From the NCBI GenBank assembly GCA_964449895.1, contig CAYVBY010000014.1, positions 1 through 59,783 on the forward strand: a stretch of DNA of 59,783 nucleotides. The letters run 5' to 3'. The DNA is from Intestinibacter sp964449895. GTDB taxonomy: Bacteria; Bacillota; Clostridia; Peptostreptococcales; Peptostreptococcaceae. The notes below the pieces were generated by a model that ran no database searches, had not been told where the DNA came from, and was given only the letters and a program-made list of their open reading frames with translations. Both the position numbers and the translations under genes were made by a program. Positions 43,197-52,624 of this stretch are shown here, piece after piece (within the stretch, counting starts at the first letter, position 1; the number at the start of each line of letters is the position of its first letter).

Positions 43197-45062
43197 TTAG
43201 CGTATACTCCACTTACTCTTTGATTCGCTTTTATTTTCAGGGTAAAAGTCTATCTCTACACCCTTTTTAATTACAAGAACCTTTCCTGGTTCAAATTCTT
43301 TTATATTACCACCTATTGATGCTATCCATTTATGTTTAGATAAATTCTTAATACCTATAACATCTTTATGCTTAGCATTTTGTATAACTTTTCCAATTAT
43401 ATTTGTTGTCAAAACATCATCATATCCAACTATACTATTTGGAATTTCAGTACCTGGAATTAAATCTATTACTTCTGTAACAGCTTGTGATTCATAGACA
43501 TAGTATGATTTTATGCATAATTGATAATTGGCTTTAGGCTCAGTAGATACCTTTTGTGTTTGTTTATCTGAAATAACATTATTTTCAGATTCAGTATTGC
43601 CTTCATCAACTGAAGATTTTGCATTTTTTTCATCCTTAGTAACCTTTTGAGTAATATTTATATCATTTGATTTACCATCTTTAGAATCTACAATATATTT
43701 TAACTCTTTAAATATTTCTATAAAGCTATCTTCTTCTACACGAGATTCAGCATTTATAATACCATCAATAAAACTTTGCATAAACGCCATTTTTATCTTT
43801 CCAGAATAATATCTATTCCAGTATTTTATAAGCACACTGTGAATTCCAGAAACTGGTTCATTACTCTTATCTCTATTGTTATACACAAATACTGGATTTT
43901 CGTAATATTTAAGCTCCTCTTCTTTTGTATAAAAAACAGATTCTAGCATTTGTCTTCCTTCAAAAGGATCACTTTTAAACAAAAGTCCAAATAATATAAA
44001 TGCTAAAGTGTATCTATCTGTATATTGGTTTGGTTTAACTTCTTTTCTAAGTATTTCTGGAGCACATGTTTTAGTGTAGTTAATTTCGTAGTCACTATTT
44101 TGTGAAACTAATTTATCTGCATTTACAAGCTTACATGTCTTTTGAGGCGTAACTAATATATCATCTGCAGTAACACCATTAAAATGATATCCTAAGCTAT
44201 TTACTTTTAAAAATAATTTACATAATTCTATACAAACACCGAAAGTATCACTCATATTATTAAATTTACAATTTCCAAATATGTAATTTCCTAAAACTTC
44301 TCCGTTTGTTGAAATTAATTCTTTGTAATTTCGAGGTTTCTCAATTATTTCTTTAGCAATTTTTCTTTCTACATCTACTGCTATTTCTGGAGATATGATA
44401 GGTATATCAACTTCTTTTTCTTCTCTTTCAATATTTAAAGTATTATCCTCTTGTGTTTCTTCCTTTTTTTCAATTGGAAAATCAGATAAATTTATCTTTT
44501 CTTCTTTGGTTTCACTTTCAGTACTATCTTCCATTTCTTTTGCCCAAATTTCCTGTTGTTTTAAATTTTCTATTTTAGGGTCTAAAGTTTCTTTAGTGTC
44601 TTCTTGTGGATAAATTTCATTAGTCGATATATCTTCATTATCTTTTTGTTGATTATTTTTTTCTAAAATTTCTTCTTCAACATTTTCTACTTGTGTATAA
44701 GTTACTTCTCTTAAAAATTCTTGCTCTTCTATAGTATCTTCTTGTCTATTTTCTTTTATTTGTATAGTTTCATCATCATCTGAAAAAATCACATCTGTAA
44801 GATTTAAATAATCTTTTTTGTCAGCTAAATTTTCTATATTCCCATTATCTACATCTTTTGTGTCTACAAATACTTCTGTATCTTTAGTATCGTCACTTAT
44901 ACTGATATCTTTTTCATTAAAATTATTTTTATTAATATCATAATCTATGTTGATATCTTCTTGATAGTCCATATCATCAAACAAACTACAGTCTTCTATC
45001 CCATCTATAAGATTGTTATTTACTTGATTATTCCATTCGTTTGAACCGTCATCATATTTCAT
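43197..45062 (-). CDS. Pseudokinase with long acidic N-terminal region (TerY-like cluster)
   Basis: The 621-residue protein ends the TerY-like cluster. Residues about 1-230 are acidic and disordered. Residues 240-450 align with the C-lobe of the kinase encoded at 48486: CAPEIL matches MAPEIV, and DRYTLAFILFGLLFKSDPFEGRQMLESV matches DKYSLAVVLFKLLFRHDPLEGAKVLASV. The glycine loop and catalytic Lys are absent. The catalytic loop is GYHFNGVTADDILV (no HRD), and DFG is replaced by VNADK. Residues about 520-615 share the kinase's terminal domain (GIKNLSKHKWIASIGG, FEPGKVLVIKKGVEIDF). It is a likely scaffold or allosteric partner, not an enzyme. Confidence 0.82.
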   Translation of the reverse strand: MKYDDGSNEWNNQVNNNLIDGIEDCSLFDDMDYQEDINIDYDINKNNFNEKDISISDDTKDTEVFVDTKDVDNGNIENLADKKDYLNLTDVIFSDDDETIQIKENRQEDTIEEQEFLREVTYTQVENVEEEILEKNNQQKDNEDISTNEIYPQEDTKETLDPKIENLKQQEIWAKEMEDSTESETKEEKINLSDFPIEKKEETQEDNTLNIEREEKEVDIPIISPEIAVDVERKIAKEIIEKPRNYKELISTNGEVLGNYIFGNCKFNNMSDTFGVCIELCKLFLKVNSLGYHFNGVTADDILVTPQKTCKLVNADKLVSQNSDYEINYTKTCAPEILRKEVKPNQYTDRYTLAFILFGLLFKSDPFEGRQMLESVFYTKEEELKYYENPVFVYNNRDKSNEPVSGIHSVLIKYWNRYYSGKIKMAFMQSFIDGIINAESRVEEDSFIEIFKELKYIVDSKDGKSNDINITQKVTKDEKNAKSSVDEGNTESENNVISDKQTQKVSTEPKANYQLCIKSYYVYESQAVTEVIDLIPGTEIPNSIVGYDDVLTTNIIGKVIQNAKHKDVIGIKNLSKHKWIASIGGNIKEFEPGKVLVIKKGVEIDFYPENKSESKSKWSIR

Positions 45063-45096
45063 ATGCTTCTCCTCCAGTCCAAGATTTTAATTGTGA

Positions 45097-45879
45097 TTAA
45101 TCCCAACCATCTTCATAATCTAATTCTATAAACTCATCATCACTTACAATTTCTTGTACTGCTTTTACCATTTCTTTTTCCTTTGTTTTTTCAACATCTT
45201 CGTATGTATACTCAACATCGTCTTCTTTAGAAACAGTAACACTTTTACTTCCTATTTGAGATGATGTTACTGCTATTTCTCTAATTAATTTTTTAAGTTG
45301 TTTAGTATTATTAGCCTTAACTATAAGTTCAATATTTTCTGTAAATTCTTCTAAAACCTCTTTATTAAAATATTCTCCTATTCCAAGAGCCACCTTTATT
45401 CCATATTGATACCATTTATTTTCTTTTAATTTTTTGAGACCTTTTTTGTAATTGTCAGTAGGATATCCATCTGTCATTAAGAAAATCACTGGTGCATAAC
45501 TCAAAGAAGGAGACTTTAAAAATTTATTTCTAGATAATTTAGAAGATAATTCTTCAAATGCCATACCTAAATCTGTTATTCCATCAGCTTCTAAATGCTT
45601 CCAGCCATTTCGCTCATCTACTATCATAGGTTCTGAAGTTTGCCACTTACATCCACTTGAAAAAGATAAAACAGCATATTTAAGTTCTGTATTAGCTCCT
45701 CCAACACCAGCTAAATCTGGTATTATCTCTTCCATAACTTTATTTAAACTTTCTATTTTAGAGCCTTTCATACTTTTCGATGTATCTATTACAAAAAATA
45801 TTACCATACTCTTTTTTGAAATAGGTTTTGCTTCCAAAGGATCATAATCTTCAAAATCGAAATCAAATTCTTTTGACAT
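45097..45879 (-). CDS. VWA-domain protein 2, TerY-like
   Basis: The 260-residue von Willebrand A protein has a complete MIDAS metal site: DTSKSMKGSKI (about 32-42), Thr in GITDLGMAF (about 100) and Asp in FLMTDGYPTD (about 133). It is a paralogue of the protein at 47625, sharing DYDPLEAKPISKK at the N-terminus and AVTSSQIGSKSVT near the end. The tail is acidic (EFIELDYEDGWD). TerY-type VWA proteins pair with a kinase and PP2C phosphatase in stress-response clusters. It sits between the zinc-ribbon protein and the pseudokinase, so it may be the pseudokinase's partner. Confidence 0.88.
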   Translation of the reverse strand: MSKEFDFDFEDYDPLEAKPISKKSMVIFFVIDTSKSMKGSKIESLNKVMEEIIPDLAGVGGANTELKYAVLSFSSGCKWQTSEPMIVDERNGWKHLEADGITDLGMAFEELSSKLSRNKFLKSPSLSYAPVIFLMTDGYPTDNYKKGLKKLKENKWYQYGIKVALGIGEYFNKEVLEEFTENIELIVKANNTKQLKKLIREIAVTSSQIGSKSVTVSKEDDVEYTYEDVEKTKEKEMVKAVQEIVSDDEFIELDYEDGWD

Positions 45880-45911
45880 ATCAAAACTTCCTTTCCGTAA
45901 ATAAGAATAAA

Positions 45912-46259
45912 TTAAAATCCTCCGCCCTTTAATTCTAGGTTATCAGAAACTTCTATCCTAGCATTATCTCCACACCAAGCACATTGAGATGTAGGGCTTC
46001 CATCCCAACAAGTTATTTTTCCACATTTACCACATACAAAATAACTTCTAGCTCCACAATGCGGACATCCTGGATATTCTTCTATTATTCTAAAACAACC
46101 ACTTAAAGATGTATCTGATTCAAAGCCTTCCTTTTGTGCTATCTCTTCATCTATTTTAAATGCCCATGTTGTTATCCAATCATTTCCTTCCTTTTGAATT
46201 CTAGCCCCAAATGGCATTTTATTTTTTTTACATCTTATCATTATTACATTTGCTTCCAT
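45912..46259 (-). CDS. TerY-C zinc-ribbon protein
   Basis: The 115-residue protein matches the TerY_C metal-binding domain found fused to, or beside, TerY VWA proteins. Four CxxC-type knuckles are seen: CPHC (about 66), CGKC (about 76), CW (about 84) and CAWC (about 94). Their spacing suggests two zinc sites. The N-terminal half is a beta-rich segment with WITTWAFKIDEE. Here the domain stands alone between PP2C and VWA2 rather than fused to a VWA protein. It probably mediates docking in the VWA-kinase-phosphatase complex, as inferred from the domain's known company. Confidence 0.85.
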   Translation of the reverse strand: MEANVIMIRCKKNKMPFGARIQKEGNDWITTWAFKIDEEIAQKEGFESDTSLSGCFRIIEEYPGCPHCGARSYFVCGKCGKITCWDGSPTSQCAWCGDNARIEVSDNLELKGGGF

Positions 46260-46293
46260 TGACTATCTCCTCCTCAATGAAAATATTCATAAA

Positions 46294-47547
46294 TTAACTA
46301 TTTATTGAATCTTGTAATTTTTTCTTTTCTAATTGTTTATATTTTATACTTGCTTCTTCTAAATTTTTATCTTCTAAGTTTTTATTTTGTTCTTGTTTTT
46401 TTATTTTATCAATTTCTTCGTATTTCTCAAATTCTAAATCAAGTTTCAACTTTTTTTCTTTTTGTCTATCTTGCTCTTTCTCCAATTTGAGTAATTCTTC
46501 TTCTAGCATTTTTTTTCTTTGCAACAATTTTTGGTTGTATAATTTCCAATCTGAAATTTCTTGTTTAATTTTATTTAAGTTTTCTATATTTGCAGTTCTC
46601 TCATTAATTATTTGATTTTCTTTAAAATCAAGAGTTATTAATCTTTTCTTAGATGCATCTATTTGTTCATCTATTTTATTTATTTTTCTTCTAGTTTCAA
46701 GTCCTTTTCTAACACCTTCATATTCATCACTATCAAAAATTATAGAAATAGATATATCATCTTCACTACCTTCTCTAGTTCTTTGTTCAAATAATTTTGT
46801 AAGTCTTTCTTCCATTTGCTCTTTCTTCTCTATATCGTCAAGTCCTCCAAGCTCCATGGCAATTGCTTGATTATAATCTAAAAAATCATTATCATTAGCA
46901 AATGATTTTACTAAACCGTCAGTAGAAACCATTATCGAGAAAGGATTTTCATCAAAGAAGTATTTTACAAATCCATTAAATGAATCTGAACTACTTAGAG
47001 AGCTAGTATAGTTTGCCTTGCTGTTTAAATCTTCAATAGGAATATAAGCTTTTCCATTTTTATCGATAACTACAAAACTTCCATCACCTATCAAAAATCC
47101 AAAGTTACAATTTTTACTCATCACACCTACTAGTAAAGTTGTTCCATAAATTGATGCTTTTTTGTCTTTATTGAAATTTCCACCTAAATACTTGTTTATT
47201 TCTTCTTCTGTAATAGGGTTTATATCCATATCATTTTGAATTTTTTGATGCCATTTTGTAATTACCATCTTTATAATTCTATCTATTAGATATTCTTTAT
47301 TTGTTTCGTAAGCTTGTGTAAATTTTTCATAATTATCCATATATTCAAATATACTTTCTTTAGCTGCTTCAACTGCAAATTGAGATCCTCTATCGCTTCT
47401 AAAATGTTTTTTAGAACCATGACCATCTGCAACTGTAGCAAAAGCATATTTATCGCCATTTATCTCTAAGTCTGTACAGTCTTGACATTCTGTACCATCA
47501 TTTATATGACTTTGGCCTTTTGTTATTGCACTTATTCCGTTTAACAA
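46294..47547 (-). CDS. PP2C-family protein phosphatase with coiled-coil tail
   Basis: This metal-dependent Ser/Thr phosphatase would oppose the cluster's kinase. PP2C motifs over residues 1-275 are DCTDLEI, ATVADGHGSKKHFRSDRGSQFA (metal Asp at DGHG), YGTTLLVGV, GDGSFVVID, STDGLVKSF and GSEDDISISIIF. Residues about 285-417 are a long charged coiled coil (Lys/Glu/Gln-rich), uncommon for PP2C and likely an oligomerisation or tethering device. Start is TTG after GGAGGTG. It lies between VWA1 and the zinc-ribbon gene. Confidence 0.88.
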   Translation of the reverse strand: MLNGISAITKGQSHINDGTECQDCTDLEINGDKYAFATVADGHGSKKHFRSDRGSQFAVEAAKESIFEYMDNYEKFTQAYETNKEYLIDRIIKMVITKWHQKIQNDMDINPITEEEINKYLGGNFNKDKKASIYGTTLLVGVMSKNCNFGFLIGDGSFVVIDKNGKAYIPIEDLNSKANYTSSLSSSDSFNGFVKYFFDENPFSIMVSTDGLVKSFANDNDFLDYNQAIAMELGGLDDIEKKEQMEERLTKLFEQRTREGSEDDISISIIFDSDEYEGVRKGLETRRKINKIDEQIDASKKRLITLDFKENQIINERTANIENLNKIKQEISDWKLYNQKLLQRKKMLEEELLKLEKEQDRQKEKKLKLDLEFEKYEEIDKIKKQEQNKNLEDKNLEEASIKYKQLEKKKLQDSINS

Positions 47548-47577
47548 TTACTTCACCTCCTAAGCTCATATATATAC

Positions 47578-47616
47578 TAAATTAGCTAGGATTAAATAAA
47601 ACCCTAGCTAAATTTA
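47578..47616 (-). other. Internal hairpin between VWA1 and PP2C
   Basis: TAAATTAGCTAGG (47578-47590) pairs with CCCTAGCTAAATTTA (47602-47616). No T run follows on the minus strand, so it may be an mRNA processing or stability element that sets different levels for the genes on each side rather than a terminator. Confidence 0.55.
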
Positions 47617-47624
47617 TTCTAGAA

Positions 47625-48431
47625 TTAATCTTCCCAACCTTCGTCAATATCGAAGTCTTCAACAAATGCTTCATCATTTTCTATAGTATCTTTTATAGTT
47701 TCTGCTAATTGTTCTTCTTTTGTACCAAGTACTTCTTCTTCTGTAAATTCTTTATTTTCTTCTCCATCATTAGTTAAAGTAACACTTCTACTTCCTATTT
47801 GAGATGATGTTACTGCTATAGTTTTAACTAATTTTGCGAGTTGGTCAGAAGTTTTTGCTGTAACTACTAGTTCAGGATTTCCTGTGAATTTTTTTAATAA
47901 TTCTTCATCAAATTTATCACCTATGCCTAAAGCTACTTTTAAACCATATTTATACCATTTATTGTTTTTAAGCTTCTCTAAACCACTATAAGCATCATCA
48001 GTTGCATATCCATCAGTTAATAAAAATATTACTGGTGCATAAGATAATGATGGAGAGCTTAAAAATTCTTTTCTTGAAAGTTTTTTAGATAATTCTGTAA
48101 ATGCTTCACCTAAATCAGTAAGACCTTCTGCTTTAAGTCTTGTCCAATATTGGTAATCATCAACTGATATAGGTTCTTTTGTAATCCATTCAAAACCATC
48201 TGAAAAAGTCATAACTGCTAATTTTATATCAGTAGTTGCTCCTCCTAGACCTCTTAATTCAGGTAATAATTCTTCCATAGTTGTATTTAATGTTCCTATT
48301 TTTGTACCACTCATACTACCTGAAGTATCCACTAAAAAGAATAATACTAAATTTTTTTTAGATATAGGCTTTGTTTCTAGTGGATCAAAATCAAGATCAT
48401 CCATTCTATCCTTATTTAAATCTATTCCCAT
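47625..48431 (-). CDS. VWA-domain protein 1, TerY-like
   Basis: The 268-residue von Willebrand A protein has an intact MIDAS: DTSGSMSGTKI (about 32-42), Thr in GLTDLGEAF and Asp in FLLTDGYATDD. It is closely related to VWA2 along its whole length. The N-terminus carries DFDPLETKPISKKN; the C-terminus is acidic (EDFDIDEGWED). It directly follows the active kinase (54 bases) and precedes PP2C, giving the kinase-VWA-phosphatase order of TerY-P triads. It is likely a Mg2+-dependent adaptor that binds client proteins. Confidence 0.9.
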   Translation of the reverse strand: MGIDLNKDRMDDLDFDPLETKPISKKNLVLFFLVDTSGSMSGTKIGTLNTTMEELLPELRGLGGATTDIKLAVMTFSDGFEWITKEPISVDDYQYWTRLKAEGLTDLGEAFTELSKKLSRKEFLSSPSLSYAPVIFLLTDGYATDDAYSGLEKLKNNKWYKYGLKVALGIGDKFDEELLKKFTGNPELVVTAKTSDQLAKLVKTIAVTSSQIGSRSVTLTNDGEENKEFTEEEVLGTKEEQLAETIKDTIENDEAFVEDFDIDEGWED

Positions 48432-48485
48432 GTTATAACTCCTCCTTTATATAAAAAAACTTTATTTTAAAACACTATTATTTAA

Positions 48486-49820
48486 CTATAATTTTGCGAT
48501 TACTCCATCTCCAAAATCTATAGTAAGTCCTCTTCCTAAAGCTCTTGCTTTACCTGGTTCAAGCTCTTTAACTTCACCTGTTGGAAGAGTGCAAACCCAA
48601 GTATCTTCTGAGTTATTTTTTATACCCATTACACCTTTGTGTTTTTTATTTTCAACAATAACAGCTGTTACTGTATTGAAATCTACACTTTTTTTCTTTG
48701 TAGTGCATTTATATAATTTTTGTCCTGCAAATACTGGTATATATTCATCTTTAAATTTCATTATTAAGAATTTATTGTTGCAACTTGGACATACATAAGC
48801 TCCATCTTCATATGCATAAGCATTGGCAAATCTAGATCTACCACATTCACAGTGAATTATATCTGATCTTAGATTTACAAATAATTTTTGCCACTCATTT
48901 TCTATCATTCTGTGGTTAGGATTTTGAATTCCAACTGTAAATGATTTAGTAAATGCATCTCTTATATAACTTGGATAAACTCTCCATAAGTTGATTACAT
49001 TATCGTGAACCCCTTTAACAGGTCTATTAGTTTTATTATCTGGGTCATATATAAACACAGGCTCTTTACCATAATGCTTTAAGTCTGCACCTTCATGTAG
49101 ACAAACACTTGCTAAAACTTTAGCCCCTTCTAATGGGTCATGTCTAAATAATAATTTAAATAATACTACTGCTAAAGAATATTTATCTGTTTGTACATCA
49201 GGTTTTGCCACACCTCTTACTATTTCAGGAGCCATATATCCTGGCATACCAGCTATACCAAAATTTTCTCCCTCTGGAGCTATGTTATCACAGTCACAAA
49301 CTAATAAATCTCCTGTTTTTACATCTATATAAAAACCACCATCATTTAAGTCTTGATAACTCTTTCCACTTCTATGTAAATCTCTAAATGCTATAACTAC
49401 ATTAATAGCTGCATTTACTACTGCTTCTAAGCTAGTGAATTTTACTGGTATTTTATTAACACCGTTTTTTCCTACTTTTTCAATCTTATATGTATTTAAA
49501 ATATCTGTAAGACCAAAATAATTAGAAGGTATTAAATCCATTAAATATCCGAAACTTCCATGTTGAATTCCTTCTGTTAAATATTGTGGCCATAAAAATT
49601 TATCACTTGGTGATTTATCATCTATATTACTGTCTATATTTTTTCTAAATGCAGTTGCATTTTTTAATTTTTCATAAAAATACCATTTTAGAGCAAATTT
49701 TTTGCCTTTGTATTCTACTAAGTAAACTATCCCCTGAGCACCTCTACCAAGCTCACTTATTATTTTTGCATTGCCACCATCTTTAATTTTTATAGATGAT
49801 CCCATTTTTAGTTCTGCCAT
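48486..49820 (-). CDS. Protein kinase with zinc ribbon (TerY-P-type)
   Basis: This Ser/Thr-type kinase of about 444 residues is the active partner of the cluster. Visible motifs are the glycine loop GRGAQGIVYL (about 25-34), Lys in FALKWY, catalytic loop LHRSGKSYQDLNDGGFYI (Asp and Asn present), VCDCDNIA in the DFG position, and MAPEIV. After the kinase domain comes a zinc ribbon (CECG and CPSC; about 325-352) and a terminal beta-rich domain (MGIKNNSEDTWVCTLPTG, LEPGKARALGRGLTIDFG). The DxD in place of DFG is atypical but keeps the metal-binding Asp. Start ATG 49820 follows AAAGGTGG; GTG 49829 lies inside that site. Confidence 0.88.
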   Translation of the reverse strand: MAELKMGSSIKIKDGGNAKIISELGRGAQGIVYLVEYKGKKFALKWYFYEKLKNATAFRKNIDSNIDDKSPSDKFLWPQYLTEGIQHGSFGYLMDLIPSNYFGLTDILNTYKIEKVGKNGVNKIPVKFTSLEAVVNAAINVVIAFRDLHRSGKSYQDLNDGGFYIDVKTGDLLVCDCDNIAPEGENFGIAGMPGYMAPEIVRGVAKPDVQTDKYSLAVVLFKLLFRHDPLEGAKVLASVCLHEGADLKHYGKEPVFIYDPDNKTNRPVKGVHDNVINLWRVYPSYIRDAFTKSFTVGIQNPNHRMIENEWQKLFVNLRSDIIHCECGRSRFANAYAYEDGAYVCPSCNNKFLIMKFKDEYIPVFAGQKLYKCTTKKKSVDFNTVTAVIVENKKHKGVMGIKNNSEDTWVCTLPTGEVKELEPGKARALGRGLTIDFGDGVIAKL

Positions 49821-49855
49821 TTTATCCACCTTTTCTCCCTAAATATTTCAAATTT

Positions 49856-50833
49856 TTAATATCTAACTAAATAAACTCCTTGTGTAGAGTTGGATTCAAT
49901 CGTATATCTAGAAAAGCAAAGCGATTTAGCAAAAGCTCTATTACAATAATTAAATAACTCATTTTGCTCTATATCAAATTTAAGCTTAAAATAAATAATT
50001 CGACTTGAATCCTTTAATTTTATATCTTTTATTTTCTCTAATAAAAAATTATCTAAATACTTTTTATCATATACTATACAATCATTTTCATAAAAGAAAT
50101 TATTTTTTAATGATGTACAGTCCTCTATAATTTTAAAATCTCTATGATCTCTTAAAGTTTCTTCTTCTGTAAGATTAAAATAATCATATCTAACATATTT
50201 AAATCTCTGTGATAAATTTAAATCCCACGTTACATCTATATGGTACCAATTACCATTTATTTTTACGATATTCCATGCATGAGGCTGTTTTTCTTCGTAT
50301 TCATTCCATGAATTACCAACAACTACTGTACTATTAATTTTAGCTATATCACACAAATACTTAAAAGCCCTTGATATTCCATCACATACAGCCTGCTTAT
50401 GTACAAAGCTTCCGACTATTGTATGACATTCTATATCAGATTCATCATATCCATATTTGTAATTAATATTACTCATAAGTATTTTATGTATATATCTTTC
50501 TCTTTCTAATTTAGATTCTATTTTTTTTATATTTTCTTTGAAAGATTTTAATACAGAATTTATTTTTAATCTTATATCTTCAACCTTTTCCATATTATAT
50601 AAATAAATAGGTTCAACTTCTATCTTGTTAGTTGAATATTTATAATAACTATATTTAAATGGATTAATATAAAATAACTTTGGATTATCATTTATTACCA
50701 TATTATATATTTTATGAAGATTTTCAGCTGTCGTATCTAAACTTATTCTTTTTTCAAATTTTTCTATACCATAGTAAATTTTTTTATAAGTTTGTCTATC
50801 TTTATCATTTAATTTACTAAAATAATACTTCAT
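49856..50833 (-). CDS. Transglutaminase-like protein
   Basis: The 325-residue protein has a transglutaminase-like core in the middle: Cys in VHKQAVCDGISRAFKYL (about residue 150), His in QPHAWNIVKI (about 185) and Asp in WYHIDVTWD (about 199). This Cys-His-Asp order supports a peptidase, isopeptidase or cross-linking activity. No signal peptide is visible, so it would act in the cytosol. The N-terminal 100 residues are helical and charged. It lies 26 bases ahead of the kinase and 12 bases after the SH3-domain protein, clearly part of this cluster. A target among cluster proteins is speculative. Confidence 0.82.
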   Translation of the reverse strand: MKYYFSKLNDKDRQTYKKIYYGIEKFEKRISLDTTAENLHKIYNMVINDNPKLFYINPFKYSYYKYSTNKIEVEPIYLYNMEKVEDIRLKINSVLKSFKENIKKIESKLERERYIHKILMSNINYKYGYDESDIECHTIVGSFVHKQAVCDGISRAFKYLCDIAKINSTVVVGNSWNEYEEKQPHAWNIVKINGNWYHIDVTWDLNLSQRFKYVRYDYFNLTEEETLRDHRDFKIIEDCTSLKNNFFYENDCIVYDKKYLDNFLLEKIKDIKLKDSSRIIYFKLKFDIEQNELFNYCNRAFAKSLCFSRYTIESNSTQGVYLVRY

Positions 50834-50845
50834 ATTTGTTCCTCT

Positions 50846-52438
50846 TTAATCTATATCTACAACGTTTGAACTAATCCAGTATCCTCTTTGTCCATTTAAA
50901 TAAACTTCGTACCATTCTCTTTCAGTAGTTCTATATATTTTTCCTGTAGTATATAAAATTGTTCCTTCGTTATAAACTTTAATTACACTAGATGTTAAAC
51001 TTGGTCCACTTCTTACATTTGCAGCAGATTCTGATATAGTAAGTTTTTTAGGAGCTACACTTATCTTATTTGCATTTACCCAACCTTTATCATATCCTAA
51101 ATCAACTTCGTACCATGTAATTAAACCATCATTATATTCTCGACCTGTTAAAGATATACAATCATCTTTAACCTTATTTGTTATTATTTTTGCAAATGAA
51201 TCAGGTTTTTCTCTAATATATGCCTCTGATTCTACTACACATCCATTTTTTGCATTATGACCACCAATTTGTGATACTATATTTCTAGATATTTTATGTA
51301 CAAAAGTATCTCCATTATATACAAGCCTAGATTCATACACACCACTAATTAAGAAAATCACTATAGTTGCTACAATTAAAGTTTTCATATGACTCATATT
51401 TATTGTATTTCTATTAGATACAGTGTTTTTATATATTTGATTTAATTCGCTAAACTGTTTATTATAATCTATTAAAAGTTTTTCTAAGTTCATACATGAT
51501 CTAGGACCTGCAACCATGCCCAATTTTATATTATTTCTAGATAATTCCAAATCTTTTTTCAAAGCTACAAATTTATTTAAAATTTTCTTTTTAGCTAAAA
51601 TATGTTTTAAAATTTTAAAATCATTAGCTTTTCCAATAATAAGCTTCACACATATTATAATTCCTACTAAATCTAAAAATAAAATCTTCTTATATGAATA
51701 TCCTTCTTTTAATAAAAGTAAATACGATATTAAAATTATCACACTTATAAGAATTATTAGTCCACTTACAGCTAGATTAAAATAATTAGAAGCTGTTAAA
51801 TTTAAAGTTACATTACTTTGATTTTTTCTAATAAATCCTTCTACAATATTGTATAAAGAATCATAAGAACTTTGTAAACTATCTAGTCTTGCCTTATTTT
51901 CTGGCATTTTATTCCAAGGTGTAAATTTAGTATTTATATTACTAGTAGTATTTTTTGTATTAGTCGTTTTATTTTGAGTATTACTATTTATAGTTGTATT
52001 TTTACTTTGAGTTTTTATATTTTTTTCACTTTTAATTTTTTCATTTTTATTTAATTTTTCTTTAGTATTTTTTAAATTTTCTTTTTGTCTTTGTTCCTTT
52101 ATATCTTCTAATGTTATAATTTTATCAGTCCATTTAATCCCATAATAAAAACAGTTAACTATATACATAGTTCTATCTTTATTTATCTCATTAGACCTAA
52201 AAATACTAATTATTTTACTTTTACATTCTTCTCTATCCAAATTATTTTTTTTAGATTCTACTAGAGGTTTGACTGCACCTATATTAACTGCGTCTATTAC
52301 CCAATTTATCTCCATTTTTTTATTTGGAATCAAATCACTTAATAGAGAATAAAGCTTTTTATCATTTAGAAATACTTCTATTCCAAAACGCTCATATATA
52401 TATCGTAAGGACTCACTTAGATTTTTTTCCTTTCCCAT
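50846..52438 (-). CDS. Membrane protein with adaptor-like N-terminus and two SH3b domains
   Basis: The 530-residue protein has four parts. Residues about 1-105 match the N-terminus of the product of 53595 (YGxxxxLxDxxxxxxxLxDLIPxxxxExNWxIDAxNxG). A low-complexity Asn/Lys/Thr linker follows. Two adjacent membrane helices (about 225-275) and a third (about 357-373) come next. The C-terminal pair of SH3b repeats has AYIREKPDSFAK and ANVRSGPSLTSS, each ending in WY/GW/GYW motifs, probably outside the cell and able to bind wall. ATG 52438 follows GGAGG; TTG 52456 overlaps it. It has its own promoter region behind a terminator. Confidence 0.8.
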   Translation of the reverse strand: MGKEKNLSESLRYIYERFGIEVFLNDKKLYSLLSDLIPNKKMEINWVIDAVNIGAVKPLVESKKNNLDREECKSKIISIFRSNEINKDRTMYIVNCFYYGIKWTDKIITLEDIKEQRQKENLKNTKEKLNKNEKIKSEKNIKTQSKNTTINSNTQNKTTNTKNTTSNINTKFTPWNKMPENKARLDSLQSSYDSLYNIVEGFIRKNQSNVTLNLTASNYFNLAVSGLIILISVIILISYLLLLKEGYSYKKILFLDLVGIIICVKLIIGKANDFKILKHILAKKKILNKFVALKKDLELSRNNIKLGMVAGPRSCMNLEKLLIDYNKQFSELNQIYKNTVSNRNTINMSHMKTLIVATIVIFLISGVYESRLVYNGDTFVHKISRNIVSQIGGHNAKNGCVVESEAYIREKPDSFAKIITNKVKDDCISLTGREYNDGLITWYEVDLGYDKGWVNANKISVAPKKLTISESAANVRSGPSLTSSVIKVYNEGTILYTTGKIYRTTEREWYEVYLNGQRGYWISSNVVDID

Positions 52439-52497
52439 ATATTTATATTCCTCCAATTTTTACATATTTCTCCATATATAAATGATACTTTAAAATA

Positions 52498-52535
52498 TTT
52501 GTATTATCAATAATTTTGTATTAATTTTAATACAA
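52498..52535 (-). promoter_or_regulatory. Repeated TTTGTATTA sites before the SH3b gene
   Basis: TTTGTATTA occurs at 52498-52506 and 52515-52523, and TAATACAA inverted at 52528-52535; the last two form an inverted repeat with a 4-base centre. The same two-direct-plus-one-inverted set overlaps the GntR promoter at 15289-15322. A shared regulator is possible; centre spacing differs (4 versus 7). Confidence 0.4.
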
Positions 52536-52624
52536 TAAATTCACTTATTTTATATATAATATTATAGAAATCAGCCTAAAAATGTTTATTTATAAAACTA
52601 AAAAAGTTTATTTTTTTAAGTATC

